From Afifella pfennigii DSM 17143 (GTDB taxonomy: Bacteria; Pseudomonadota; Alphaproteobacteria; Rhizobiales; Afifellaceae), in NCBI RefSeq assembly GCF_000688515.1, contig NZ_JHZK01000017.1, positions 1 through 64,000 of the forward strand: a stretch of 64,000 bases of DNA, in the 5' to 3' direction. The notes beneath the pieces were generated by a model. It did not search any database and was not told the DNA's origin. It saw only the letters and a list, made by a program, of their open reading frames with translations. The translations under genes were made by a program, and so were the position numbers. This document shows, piece after piece, positions 7,721 to 14,784 of this stretch (the first letter of the stretch is position 1; each line of letters starts with the position of its first letter).

Positions 7721-8618
7721 CATCGAAGTTGAGGCTGAGCGCCTCGTGCACGCCCTCTTTGGCGTCGAGACAGCGATGGCGGACCGTCAGCCGCCAGGAG
7801 CCGTTGCCCTCGCTGATATCGTGTAGCGCGTAGCCGGCGGCCTTCGGTCCGTCGGAGGCCCCGCCCGATCCGGCCGGAACGCCGATCACCGGAACGGCCC
7901 CGACCGGGCCGCGGATCGCCGTGACGGAGCGGATATGGTCGTGGCCGTGCAGGATGAGCTCGGCGCCCTGGCGCCGCACGGCGCGGCGCAGGCGATGCGC
8001 GTCGGTGAGCCGCCTCAGCGTCCGCGAGGGGTCGATGAGCTTGGGAGGGTGGTGCACGAGAATGACCCGAAACAGCCCTTCCTCCTCGGCTTCGGCCAAA
8101 AGCGTCTCCAGCCGCGCCGTCTGTCGGCGGCCGAGGCGGCCGGTCGCCATGAAGGGGCCCGAGGCGACGGCGGAGGAAAGGCCGATAATGGCGATGCCGT
8201 CCTTGCGGCGCATGAAGGGAAAGATCGCCGGCCCGACGAATTCCGCGTCGCCCTCCGCCGACATCCATGGCGCCCACAGCCGCCGATAGCGGTGATGCGC
8301 GCGCGGCACATAGGCGTCGTGGTTGCCCGGAATCGCCGTCACCATCGTCGGCGGCCCGAGCGCCTCCAGCCACAGCCGGGCATTCTCGAATTCCTCCCGC
8401 AGGGCCAGATTGGTGAGATCGCCGGTCACGGCGATATGGTCCGGCGCGCTCTCCTTCAGATCCGCCGTCAACAGCTCCAGCGTGTCGACCGTCATCCGCC
8501 CGCGCCGGTTCTGATGCCAGTTGGCGTAGCCGATGATGCGCTTGGAGGCGAGCTCGCGCAGGCGCGGCTGCGGCACCGCCGGCAGATGCACGTCGGAGAT
8601 ATGTGCAAGACGAAACAT
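7692..8618 (-). CDS. Calcineurin-like metallophosphoesterase
   Basis: 308 residues starting MFRLAHISDVHLP. All metallophosphoesterase motifs are present in order: D-x-H (ISDVHL), GDLTN, GNHDAY, a histidine in LVHHPP, and HGHDH. The dinuclear metal site is therefore complete, and the enzyme should cleave phosphodiesters or phosphomonoesters; the closest general pattern is the CpdA-like/Icc group. No signal peptide is visible. A longer frame begins at 8681, but the ATG at 8618 puts the first metal motif at residue 8, as usual. Its 3' end overlaps the convergent 7145-7720 gene by 29 bases. Confidence 0.88.
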   Translation of the reverse strand: MFRLAHISDVHLPAVPQPRLRELASKRIIGYANWHQNRRGRMTVDTLELLTADLKESAPDHIAVTGDLTNLALREEFENARLWLEALGPPTMVTAIPGNHDAYVPRAHHRYRRLWAPWMSAEGDAEFVGPAIFPFMRRKDGIAIIGLSSAVASGPFMATGRLGRRQTARLETLLAEAEEEGLFRVILVHHPPKLIDPSRTLRRLTDAHRLRRAVRRQGAELILHGHDHIRSVTAIRGPVGAVPVIGVPAGSGGASDGPKAAGYALHDISEGNGSWRLTVRHRCLDAKEGVHEALSLNFDVKRPQTRHK

Positions 8619-8719
8619 CAGCCGCGCCGATCCTTTCTTCGCTGCAACAACGCCCTCCGCACAGGGCCTGTCGGAGACCATCGACAGGCCCTAAGGTGGG
8701 GCGACGACAGGAGTTTGTC

Positions 8720-9202
8720 ATGGCAGCCGCTTTGACTGGCCTCAACCCGCTGCAACGTCTCATGCAGCAGGCGCTGCTCGCGGCCGGCCGTCTCACCCGG
8801 GGCATCACGCTCGGCGTGCGCGCGGCCTTGATCGCCGACGGCCACATCCTCCTGGTGCGTCATACCTATCTGCCGGGATGGTATCTTCCCGGCGGCGGCG
8901 TGGAGGCAGGCGAATCGGCGCTGGAGGCGATCCGCCGCGAGGTGCGCGAGGAGACCGCCGCGGCGCTTGCCGGCGAGCCGGAGCTCTTCGGCATTTACCG
9001 CAACCCCAGGGCCCACCCGAACGATCATGTCGTCTTGTTCGTCTGTCGCGCTTTCGACCTTCTGGGTGTCGATCCGACCGGCCTGGAGATCGCCGAGGTC
9101 GGGCGCTTTCCGCTTTCCGCCTTGCCCCGGGACGCGACGCCCTCCACCCTTGCGCGTCTTGCCGAGATAGAGGGCCGGCAGGCGAAGACGGAGAACTGGT
9201 AG
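8720..9202 (+). CDS. NUDIX hydrolase
   Basis: 160 residues. The NUDIX box (about residues 59-81) reads GGGVEAGESALEAIRREVRE plus ET, with the metal-binding REVREE core intact. The 30-residue N-terminal extension (LNPLQRLMQQALLAAGRLTRG) is helical and amphipathic. Enzymes of this family cleave nucleoside diphosphates linked to another moiety; the substrate is not predictable here. The ATG at 8720 has AGGAG 6 bases upstream. The gene lies between two minus-strand genes, only 7 bases from the stop of the next. Confidence 0.88.
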   Translation: MAAALTGLNPLQRLMQQALLAAGRLTRGITLGVRAALIADGHILLVRHTYLPGWYLPGGGVEAGESALEAIRREVREETAAALAGEPELFGIYRNPRAHPNDHVVLFVCRAFDLLGVDPTGLEIAEVGRFPLSALPRDATPSTLARLAEIEGRQAKTENW

Positions 9203-9209
9203 CTTGCAC

Positions 9210-10205
9210 TCAGTCCCGCGGAATGCCTTCGCCCGGCAGACGGTCGCGGTTATGCGGGGCATCCAGCACCAGAAGAGGGCCGAGCGGCACGATCCGCGTC
9301 GGATTGATCTGGGCGTGGCTGTAGTAATAGTGCCGCTTGATGTGCGGGAAGTTGACCGTCTCCTTGACGCCGTGGATCTGGTAGAGATCGCGCAGATAGC
9401 CCGACAGGTTCGTGTAGTCTGAGATACGGCGCTTGTTGCACTTGAAATGGCCGTAATAGACGGCGTCGAAGCGCACCAGCGTGGTGAACAGCCGCCAATC
9501 GGCCTCCGTCAGCCGGTCTCCGACGAGGAAGCGCTGGTCGTCGAGCCGCTGGTCGATATCGTCCAGCGTGTTGAACAGCGTCTTGTAGTTCTCCTCGTAG
9601 ACGGCCTGCTTGGTGGCGAAGCCGGCTTTGTAGACGCCGTTGTTGACGTTCTCGTAGATGAGGGCGTTGACATCGTCGATCGCCTCGCGCTCGCCGCGCG
9701 GATAGAAGTCGAGCTCCGAGCGCCCGCCGATGCCGTCGAAGGCGGTGTTGAACATGCGGATGATCTCGGCCGATTCGTTGGAGACGATGGTCTCGCGCTG
9801 CTTGTCCCACAGAACCGGCACGGTGACCCGGCCGGTATGGCCGGGGCGGGCCTTCAGATAGAGCTCGTAGAGCCGCCGCAGGCCGTAGAGATGGTCGGGG
9901 TGCTCGTCGTCGAAGATCCAGCCTTCCGACAGCATCAGCGGGCTGACGACGGAAACGCCGATCATCTCCGAAAGGCCCTTCAGCTTGCGAAAGACGAGCG
10001 TGCGGTGCGCCCAGGGACAGGCGAGCGAGACGTAAAGATGATAACGCCCCGGTTCGGCCTTGAAGCCCTCCTCGCCGGAAGGGCCGGGCGCGCCGTCCGC
10101 CGTCACCCAGTTGCGGAAGGTGGATTCCTCCCGCTCAAATCTCCCGCCGGTCTTCTCGGTGTCGTACCACTTGTCCTGCCAGACGCCGTCGACCAACAAA
10201 CCCAT
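9210..10205 (-). CDS. yqjG: Glutathionyl-hydroquinone reductase (YqjG/ECM4 type)
   Basis: 331 residues, full length for the xi-class glutathione transferases. The catalytic cysteine is Cys63 in SLACPWAHR, followed by TLVFRKLKGL. The C-terminal helical domain includes LTEADWRLFTTLVRFD and YGHFKCNKRRI, also family hallmarks. These cytoplasmic enzymes reduce glutathionyl-hydroquinones and release glutathione, protecting against quinone stress. The pirin gene lies 44 bases upstream on the same strand. Pirins also act on flavonoid/quinone-like compounds, so the two may form a small quinone-handling operon (inference). Confidence 0.9.
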   Translation of the reverse strand: MGLLVDGVWQDKWYDTEKTGGRFEREESTFRNWVTADGAPGPSGEEGFKAEPGRYHLYVSLACPWAHRTLVFRKLKGLSEMIGVSVVSPLMLSEGWIFDDEHPDHLYGLRRLYELYLKARPGHTGRVTVPVLWDKQRETIVSNESAEIIRMFNTAFDGIGGRSELDFYPRGEREAIDDVNALIYENVNNGVYKAGFATKQAVYEENYKTLFNTLDDIDQRLDDQRFLVGDRLTEADWRLFTTLVRFDAVYYGHFKCNKRRISDYTNLSGYLRDLYQIHGVKETVNFPHIKRHYYYSHAQINPTRIVPLGPLLVLDAPHNRDRLPGEGIPRD

Positions 10206-10249
10206 CAGCTTCTCTCCCCCGCCCCCCGCCGCGGGGGCCCTCCTGCGTC

Positions 10250-10963
10250 TTAACGAAGCCGGGGCACGTCTGCCAGAACGATCTCCGCACTTTCTTTGCC
10301 GCCGGCATGGGCGATGACGATCTCCGCCTCGTCGCGGATGGCCGCGCCGTCGCCTGTTTCAAGCCTCTTGCCGTTGACCGTCACGCTGCCGCTGGCGGGC
10401 ACCAGATAGACGTAGCGTCCGGGCACGAGGCCGTGGCGCAGTTCCTGGCCCGGGGTCAGCGTCGCCCCGTAGAGCGTGGCGTCCTGGCGGATGAGAAGCG
10501 TGTCGTTCTCGCCCTTGCCGGACGCGAGCGGCACCAGCTGGCCGGCGCGTTCCGCCTTCGGAAAGCTGGCGCTCGCCCAGCGTGGCTCGCCGCCCTTTTC
10601 TGCCGGCAGGATCCAGATCTGGAAGATCTGCGTTTCGCCGTCCTCAAGGTTCCATTCCTCGTGGGCGATGCCGGAGCCGGCGCTCATCACCTGCACGTCG
10701 CCGGCGACGGTGCGGCCCTCATTGCCGAGATGGTCGCGATGGGTGATGGCGCCTTGGCGCACATAGGTGACGATCTCCATGTCGCGATGGGGATGGCGGG
10801 GAAAGCCTTCCTGGGGGGCGATCGTGTCGTCGTTCCACACCCTGAGCGCGCCCCAATGCACCCGCTCAGGATCGTGATAATCGGCGAAGGAGAAGTGGTG
10901 TTTGGTCCGCAGCCAGCCGTGGTCGGCGCCGCCGAGGCTGTCGAAGGAACGGATATCGATCAT
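10250..10963 (-). CDS. Pirin family protein
   Basis: 237 residues, a bicupin of the pirin/YhhW type. It begins MIDIRSFDSLGGADHGWL and has the N-terminal metal-binding cupin motif GFPRHPHRDMEIVTYV with the HxH pair, then HRDHLGNEGRTVAGDVQVM and GIAHEEWN with the later His and Glu. The known relative YhhW has quercetin 2,3-dioxygenase activity in vitro; the real substrate is uncertain. The ATG at 10963 has GGAGGG upstream. A longer frame reaching 11143 lacks family residues and is rejected. It probably shares a transcript with the downstream reductase. Confidence 0.88.
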   Translation of the reverse strand: MIDIRSFDSLGGADHGWLRTKHHFSFADYHDPERVHWGALRVWNDDTIAPQEGFPRHPHRDMEIVTYVRQGAITHRDHLGNEGRTVAGDVQVMSAGSGIAHEEWNLEDGETQIFQIWILPAEKGGEPRWASASFPKAERAGQLVPLASGKGENDTLLIRQDATLYGATLTPGQELRHGLVPGRYVYLVPASGSVTVNGKRLETGDGAAIRDEAEIVIAHAGGKESAEIVLADVPRLR

Positions 10964-11243
10964 GTCAAACCCTCCACGGGGGAAGTTTCCGGCGTGAGGT
11001 AGGTTGCGGGCACGGCTGCACAAGCATGCGCTTGCGGCGCGGGCGGTGAAAGCACTGTTTGCGTCAGACGCGCCTTGCCAAGAGCGTTGCGGCCCCCCAA
11101 GGGCTGTGATAGAGGCGCGACCCATGGATTTTTCGGCTGACAATCTTCGCCTGCGACGAGGCTAGCCGCCGCTTCTTGAAGCGGCGCGTCGCGCTGTCCC
11201 GCATCCGGCGGGGCCCTTTCTTTCTCAGCCGAGTGTTCTTCCC

Positions 11244-11747
11244 ATGCCCCACATCCTCATCCGGCCAGAGGCGCCGGACGACGATCCCGCCATCTCCGGC
11301 CTGATCGCCACGGCCTTCGGTCCGGGCGCCTATGCGCGCGCGGCCTTCCGCGTGCGCGAACAGGCGCCGCATGCCCCGGAGTTTTCCTTCGTGGCGGTGC
11401 TTGAGGAACGGATCGCCGCCTCGGTGCGCCTGACGCCGATCACCGTCGGCGGAGAGGATATGGGCTTTCTGCTCGGACCGCTCGTCGTCGACCCGCCCTT
11501 GAAAAGCCGCGGCTACGGCAAGGCGCTGGTGCGTCATGCGTTGGCGGCGGCGAGCGAGAGGGGCGTGCGCTTCGTCATCCTGGTCGGCGACGAGCCATAT
11601 TATGGGCCGCTCGGCTTCGTCCGGCTGCCGCCCGGGCGGGTCGCCATGCCCGGCCCCTGCGATCCGCGCCGGCTCTTGGTGGCGGAGCTGGAGGCGGGCG
11701 TCGGCGACCGGCTCGCGGGCATCATTGCCGGCAAGGCGGCCGCCTGA
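11244..11747 (+). CDS. GNAT-family N-acetyltransferase
   Basis: 167 residues, YhbS-like. The acetyl-CoA loop is visible at PLVVDPPLKSRGYGKALVRHAL (R/Q-x-x-G-x-G/A pattern), followed by ILVGDEPYYGPLGFVR, the usual end of motif A/B in this group. The acceptor is unknown. A 9-bp inverted repeat (GCCGCTTC-TT-GAAGCGGC, 11167-11186) lies in the roughly 280-base divergent promoter region shared with the pirin gene. I see no strong ribosome site before the ATG. Confidence 0.85.
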   Translation: MPHILIRPEAPDDDPAISGLIATAFGPGAYARAAFRVREQAPHAPEFSFVAVLEERIAASVRLTPITVGGEDMGFLLGPLVVDPPLKSRGYGKALVRHALAAASERGVRFVILVGDEPYYGPLGFVRLPPGRVAMPGPCDPRRLLVAELEAGVGDRLAGIIAGKAAA

Positions 11748-11768
11748 CGACGAGGCGGGAAAGCAAAC

Positions 11769-11786
11769 GGGCGCCCGAAGGCGCCC
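11769..11786 (-). terminator. Hairpin between convergent genes, likely terminator for bfr
   Basis: GGGCGCC-CGAA-GGCGCCC, a 7-bp perfect GC stem with a tetraloop. Read on the minus strand it is followed by GTTTGCTTT, a weak U tract, so it fits the end of the bacterioferritin transcript better than that of the acetyltransferase. Confidence 0.45.
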
Positions 11787-11840
11787 GCCGAAACAAAACC
11801 TGAAGGTGACGTGCTCTAGGTTCTTCTGAAGCCTTGAGGC

Positions 11841-12338
11841 TTATTCTTCCTCTTCCTCCTTGTCGGCGGCGGAGGAGACCTGTCGGGCGATGTAGAGCTG
11901 CTCGCCCATCATCTCCATCAGATCGAACTGCTCCTCCACGAAGTCGATATGTCCCTCCTCGTCGGCGAGGATGGTCATGAACAGCCGGAAGGTGCCGATA
12001 TCGCCGGCTTCCTGGCACTCGCGCGCCGCCTTGGTGTAATATTCCAGCGCCTCTTTCTCCATCTCGTGCTGCGTTTCGAAGATGTGCCTGATGGATTTCG
12101 GCTGCTCGATCTTGTCGAGCGTGTGCACGTCCGGCTCGCCTTCCAGGAAGAGGAGGCGGGTGAGGAAGAGGTTGGCGTGCTCGCGCTCCTCGTCGATCTC
12201 CTCGCGCATGCGCTTGGCAAGCCGGTCGATTCCCCAATCGTCGAGCTTGCGCTCCTGCAAAAGGTAGGTGTTGACCGTGCTCAGCTCCATGGTGAGCGCG
12301 CGTTGCAGGTGCTTCAGCGAAATATCGGGGCCTTTCAT
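11841..12338 (-). CDS. bfr: Bacterioferritin, haem-ligand Met replaced by Arg
   Basis: 165 residues aligning without gaps to the E. coli numbering. All di-iron ferroxidase ligands are present: Glu18, Glu51, His54, Glu94, Glu127, His130. The residue that would ligate haem between subunits (Met52 in classical Bfr) is Arg52 here, so this chain should not bind inter-subunit haem in the normal way. The C-terminus is an acidic run ending in five Glu. It has a strong ribosome site (GAGGAAAGGA). The role is iron storage and detoxification in a 24-mer shell. Some bacteria pair a haem-free with a haem-binding subunit; no second bfr is in the window. Confidence 0.92.
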   Translation of the reverse strand: MKGPDISLKHLQRALTMELSTVNTYLLQERKLDDWGIDRLAKRMREEIDEEREHANLFLTRLLFLEGEPDVHTLDKIEQPKSIRHIFETQHEMEKEALEYYTKAARECQEAGDIGTFRLFMTILADEEGHIDFVEEQFDLMEMMGEQLYIARQVSSAADKEEEEE

Positions 12339-12699
12339 GGCAATATCCTTTCCTCAATCGTCGGGTGGGGGCCGCTGATGCGGCGAATGACAGCATGCAT
12401 GTAGATCGTCGCGGGGGCGTTCCAACGCTTGCGGCAAGAACCGCGACGGAGTGAGGCAGGTTCCGCGCGGCGATCTCCTTCGTCTCGGGCGCTGGCTTTG
12501 GCGGTGCGCTTGACGGGCATCGTTCGCTTGTCGCCATGCCCGCACGTGATCCGGGCATCCATGCCGCCGCCGCTTCGCCAACGGCAGAGCCTGAGAAATG
12601 CATGGCCGGGTCAGGGCCGGCCATGACGATATCACCCGATGCTTGCTTTCCTCGGTCTTACCTGCCGGCGCCTTGATAAAAGGCGGCGTGCGAAACGCG
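12339..12699. other. 361-base gap between bfr and the 688-residue membrane protein gene
   Basis: Holds the upstream region of bfr and, at 12601-12625, a hairpin that probably ends the MoxR operon. Its base composition is GC-rich, with no obvious -10/-35 pair, Fur-like or Irr-like palindrome that I can defend. A 61-codon Arg-rich frame (12335-12520, minus) overlaps the bfr start as ATGA but looks non-coding. Confidence 0.5.
12601..12625 (-). terminator. Probable terminator of the moxR operon
   Basis: CATGGCCGG-(7)-CCGGCCATG, a 9-bp perfect stem. On the minus strand it is followed by CATTTCTC, a poor U tract. It lies 75 bases past the stop of the last moxR-operon gene. Confidence 0.4.
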
Positions 12700-14766
12700 C
12701 TAGCGTCCCTCGCGCCACCACAAGGCTGCGAAAGCGCCCACCAGGAGGGCAAGGCCGAGAAGTCCGCCGAAGAGCGGCAGACGGTCGACGCCTTTGAGGA
12801 TCGTCGCCTCGCTGCGCTTCAGGCCGATCCAGCCGGAGCCGGCGGCCGCGGCCCGGCGCGATACCGCCGCCACGCGCGGGATGGCGGCGCCATCGGATGC
12901 AAGGCGGATGGCGGCGCCGCCGCTCGCCTCCGCCACGGGCGCGAGCCGGTCGCGCGTGCTCGTCACCTCGCGAAACTCCAGCGGGTCGGCGGTGCCGATA
13001 TGGGCGAGCGTCGTCATCCGCCCGTCGCTGACCTTGTAAAGACCGAGATCGGCATTCTCCAGGCGTCCGCGCCACAGGCCCGGCCGGGCCTCGCGCATCG
13101 GCACCTCTTGCGCCTCGCCGTTCGGGCCGGTGGCGGTAATCGTCGGCGCGCTCTCGCCGAGCGTCTGGCGCTCCACGGCAAGGCTGTTGCCCTCCGCCTC
13201 GACGGTCAGCGCCTCCTCCTCCAGCTCCGGCTCGCCCATCAGCCAGTGGACGATGCGGCGCAGAAGCGCGCCATGCGGGCCGCCGCCCTCAAAGCCGCGT
13301 GCCCACAGCCAGGCATGGTCGGAAAGCAGCATGGCGATGCGCCCCCGGTCCTCGTGCGACAGCACCAGCAGCGGCCGCCCGCCGGGACCTTCCAGCGGCA
13401 CGTCGCCGCGCAGCGCATCGGCGTCGACGAGGCGGAACCAGCGGCTCCAGTCCGGCGGCTGGCTTTGCGCGCCAGGCAGGTCGCGGGTGACCGGATGCTT
13501 GGCGCCGAGCTCGGTGACCGCCGGCCGGTAAGGTTCTTCGCGCACCTCGCCGGAGGGCTCGGCCGGCAACACGGTGCCGAGCGGCGTGCGGTAGAGGCTG
13601 GCGGGCGAGGCGTAGTCGGGTCCGGCGGCGATCAGCACCGCCCCGCCGTCGCGCACATAGCGGGCGATGTTGTCGAAGTAGAGGATCGGCAACACCCCGC
13701 GCCGCTGATAGCGGTCGAAGATGATGAGATCGAATTCGTCGATCTTCTCGGAGAACAATTCGCGCGTCGGAAAGGCGATGAGCGAGAGCTCGTGGATCGG
13801 CGTGCCGTCCTGCTTCTCCGGCGGACGCAGGATGGTGAAATGCACCAGATCGACCGCCGCGTCCGATTTCAGCACGTTGCGCCAGGTGCGCTCGCCGGCA
13901 TGCGGCTCGCCGGAGACGAGCAGCACGCGCAGATGCTCGCGCACCACGTCGATCTCGGCGACGGCGACGTTGTTGTCGGTGGTGATCTCGCCTTCCGCCG
14001 CCTCCACCTCCAATTCCACGATGGCGCGCCCGGCATGGTCGATGGGCAGCTCGATCGTCTCCGCCTCGCCGACGATGGCGATGTCGGTGGCGACCTCCTT
14101 GCCGTCGATGCGCAGCGTCACGGCGAGGCTGCGTCCCGGCCCCAGCCTGTCGTCGACGACCCGGTAGGTAACGCCCTGTTCCTCGCCCAGAATGGCGAAG
14201 CGCGGCGCTTTTTCCAGGACGATGCGGCGGTCGTATTCCTCTTCCTCGCCGGTGATGAGGGCGTGCAGCGGGGCGCCGAGCTGCAGGCTCTCCGGTTCCG
14301 CCGGCGTATCGTGGACGATGCCGTCGGTCACCATCACGGCCCCGCCGAGCCGGTCCGGCGGCACGTCGTCGAGCGCCTCCGCGAGCGCGCCGAAAAGCGC
14401 CGTGCCGCCGTCATTGGCGGCATCGCCGACGCGCACCTCGCGCGTCTCAAAGCCCGACAAAGCGGCGATGCGATCCTTGAGGGCGGCGACCGCCGCCTCC
14501 GTCTGCTGGCTGCGCTCGCCGATCCCCTGGCTGCCGCTCTCGTCGACGATAAGGGCGACGACCGCCGGCAGGGGTTCGCGCTCCTCGCGCTGCAGCACCG
14601 GATTGACGAGCGCGGCGACGAGAAGAGCGGCGGCCAGAAGCCTCAGCCAGGCGCCCGGCAGGCGGCGGATCAGCGCGTAGAGGCCGAGAAGCGCCAGAAG
14701 CCCGCCGAGCCCGGCGATGATCGACCAGGACAGGAGCGGCTCGAAATCGACGACGAAGCGTGTCAT
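12700..14766 (-). CDS. Membrane protein with VWA-like domain, last gene of the moxR operon
   Basis: 688 residues. Two N-terminal membrane spans (about 12-32 and 40-58) precede a VWA-like domain whose metal site DxSxS is visible as VDESGSQ near residue 78. A large periplasmic-type region follows, including LRVLLVSGEPHAGERTWRNVL and VLIAAGPDYASP, patterns of the class I glutamine-amidotransferase-like fold found in these proteins. The C-terminus has one more span (LFGGLLGLALLVGAFAALWW). The gene is 18 bases after the DUF4159 gene. The family accompanies MoxR and DUF58 proteins; a role as a membrane partner of the MoxR chaperone is inferred. Confidence 0.8.
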   Translation of the reverse strand: MTRFVVDFEPLLSWSIIAGLGGLLALLGLYALIRRLPGAWLRLLAAALLVAALVNPVLQREEREPLPAVVALIVDESGSQGIGERSQQTEAAVAALKDRIAALSGFETREVRVGDAANDGGTALFGALAEALDDVPPDRLGGAVMVTDGIVHDTPAEPESLQLGAPLHALITGEEEEYDRRIVLEKAPRFAILGEEQGVTYRVVDDRLGPGRSLAVTLRIDGKEVATDIAIVGEAETIELPIDHAGRAIVELEVEAAEGEITTDNNVAVAEIDVVREHLRVLLVSGEPHAGERTWRNVLKSDAAVDLVHFTILRPPEKQDGTPIHELSLIAFPTRELFSEKIDEFDLIIFDRYQRRGVLPILYFDNIARYVRDGGAVLIAAGPDYASPASLYRTPLGTVLPAEPSGEVREEPYRPAVTELGAKHPVTRDLPGAQSQPPDWSRWFRLVDADALRGDVPLEGPGGRPLLVLSHEDRGRIAMLLSDHAWLWARGFEGGGPHGALLRRIVHWLMGEPELEEEALTVEAEGNSLAVERQTLGESAPTITATGPNGEAQEVPMREARPGLWRGRLENADLGLYKVSDGRMTTLAHIGTADPLEFREVTSTRDRLAPVAEASGGAAIRLASDGAAIPRVAAVSRRAAAAGSGWIGLKRSEATILKGVDRLPLFGGLLGLALLVGAFAALWWREGR

Positions 14767-14784
14767 GGGCGGGTCATGGGCGGG

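Noticed and set aside
12335-12520. 61-codon frame ending in ATGA overlap with bfr
   Set aside because: Very Arg-rich, no ribosome site, and its end is simply the bfr ribosome-binding region; no family resemblance.
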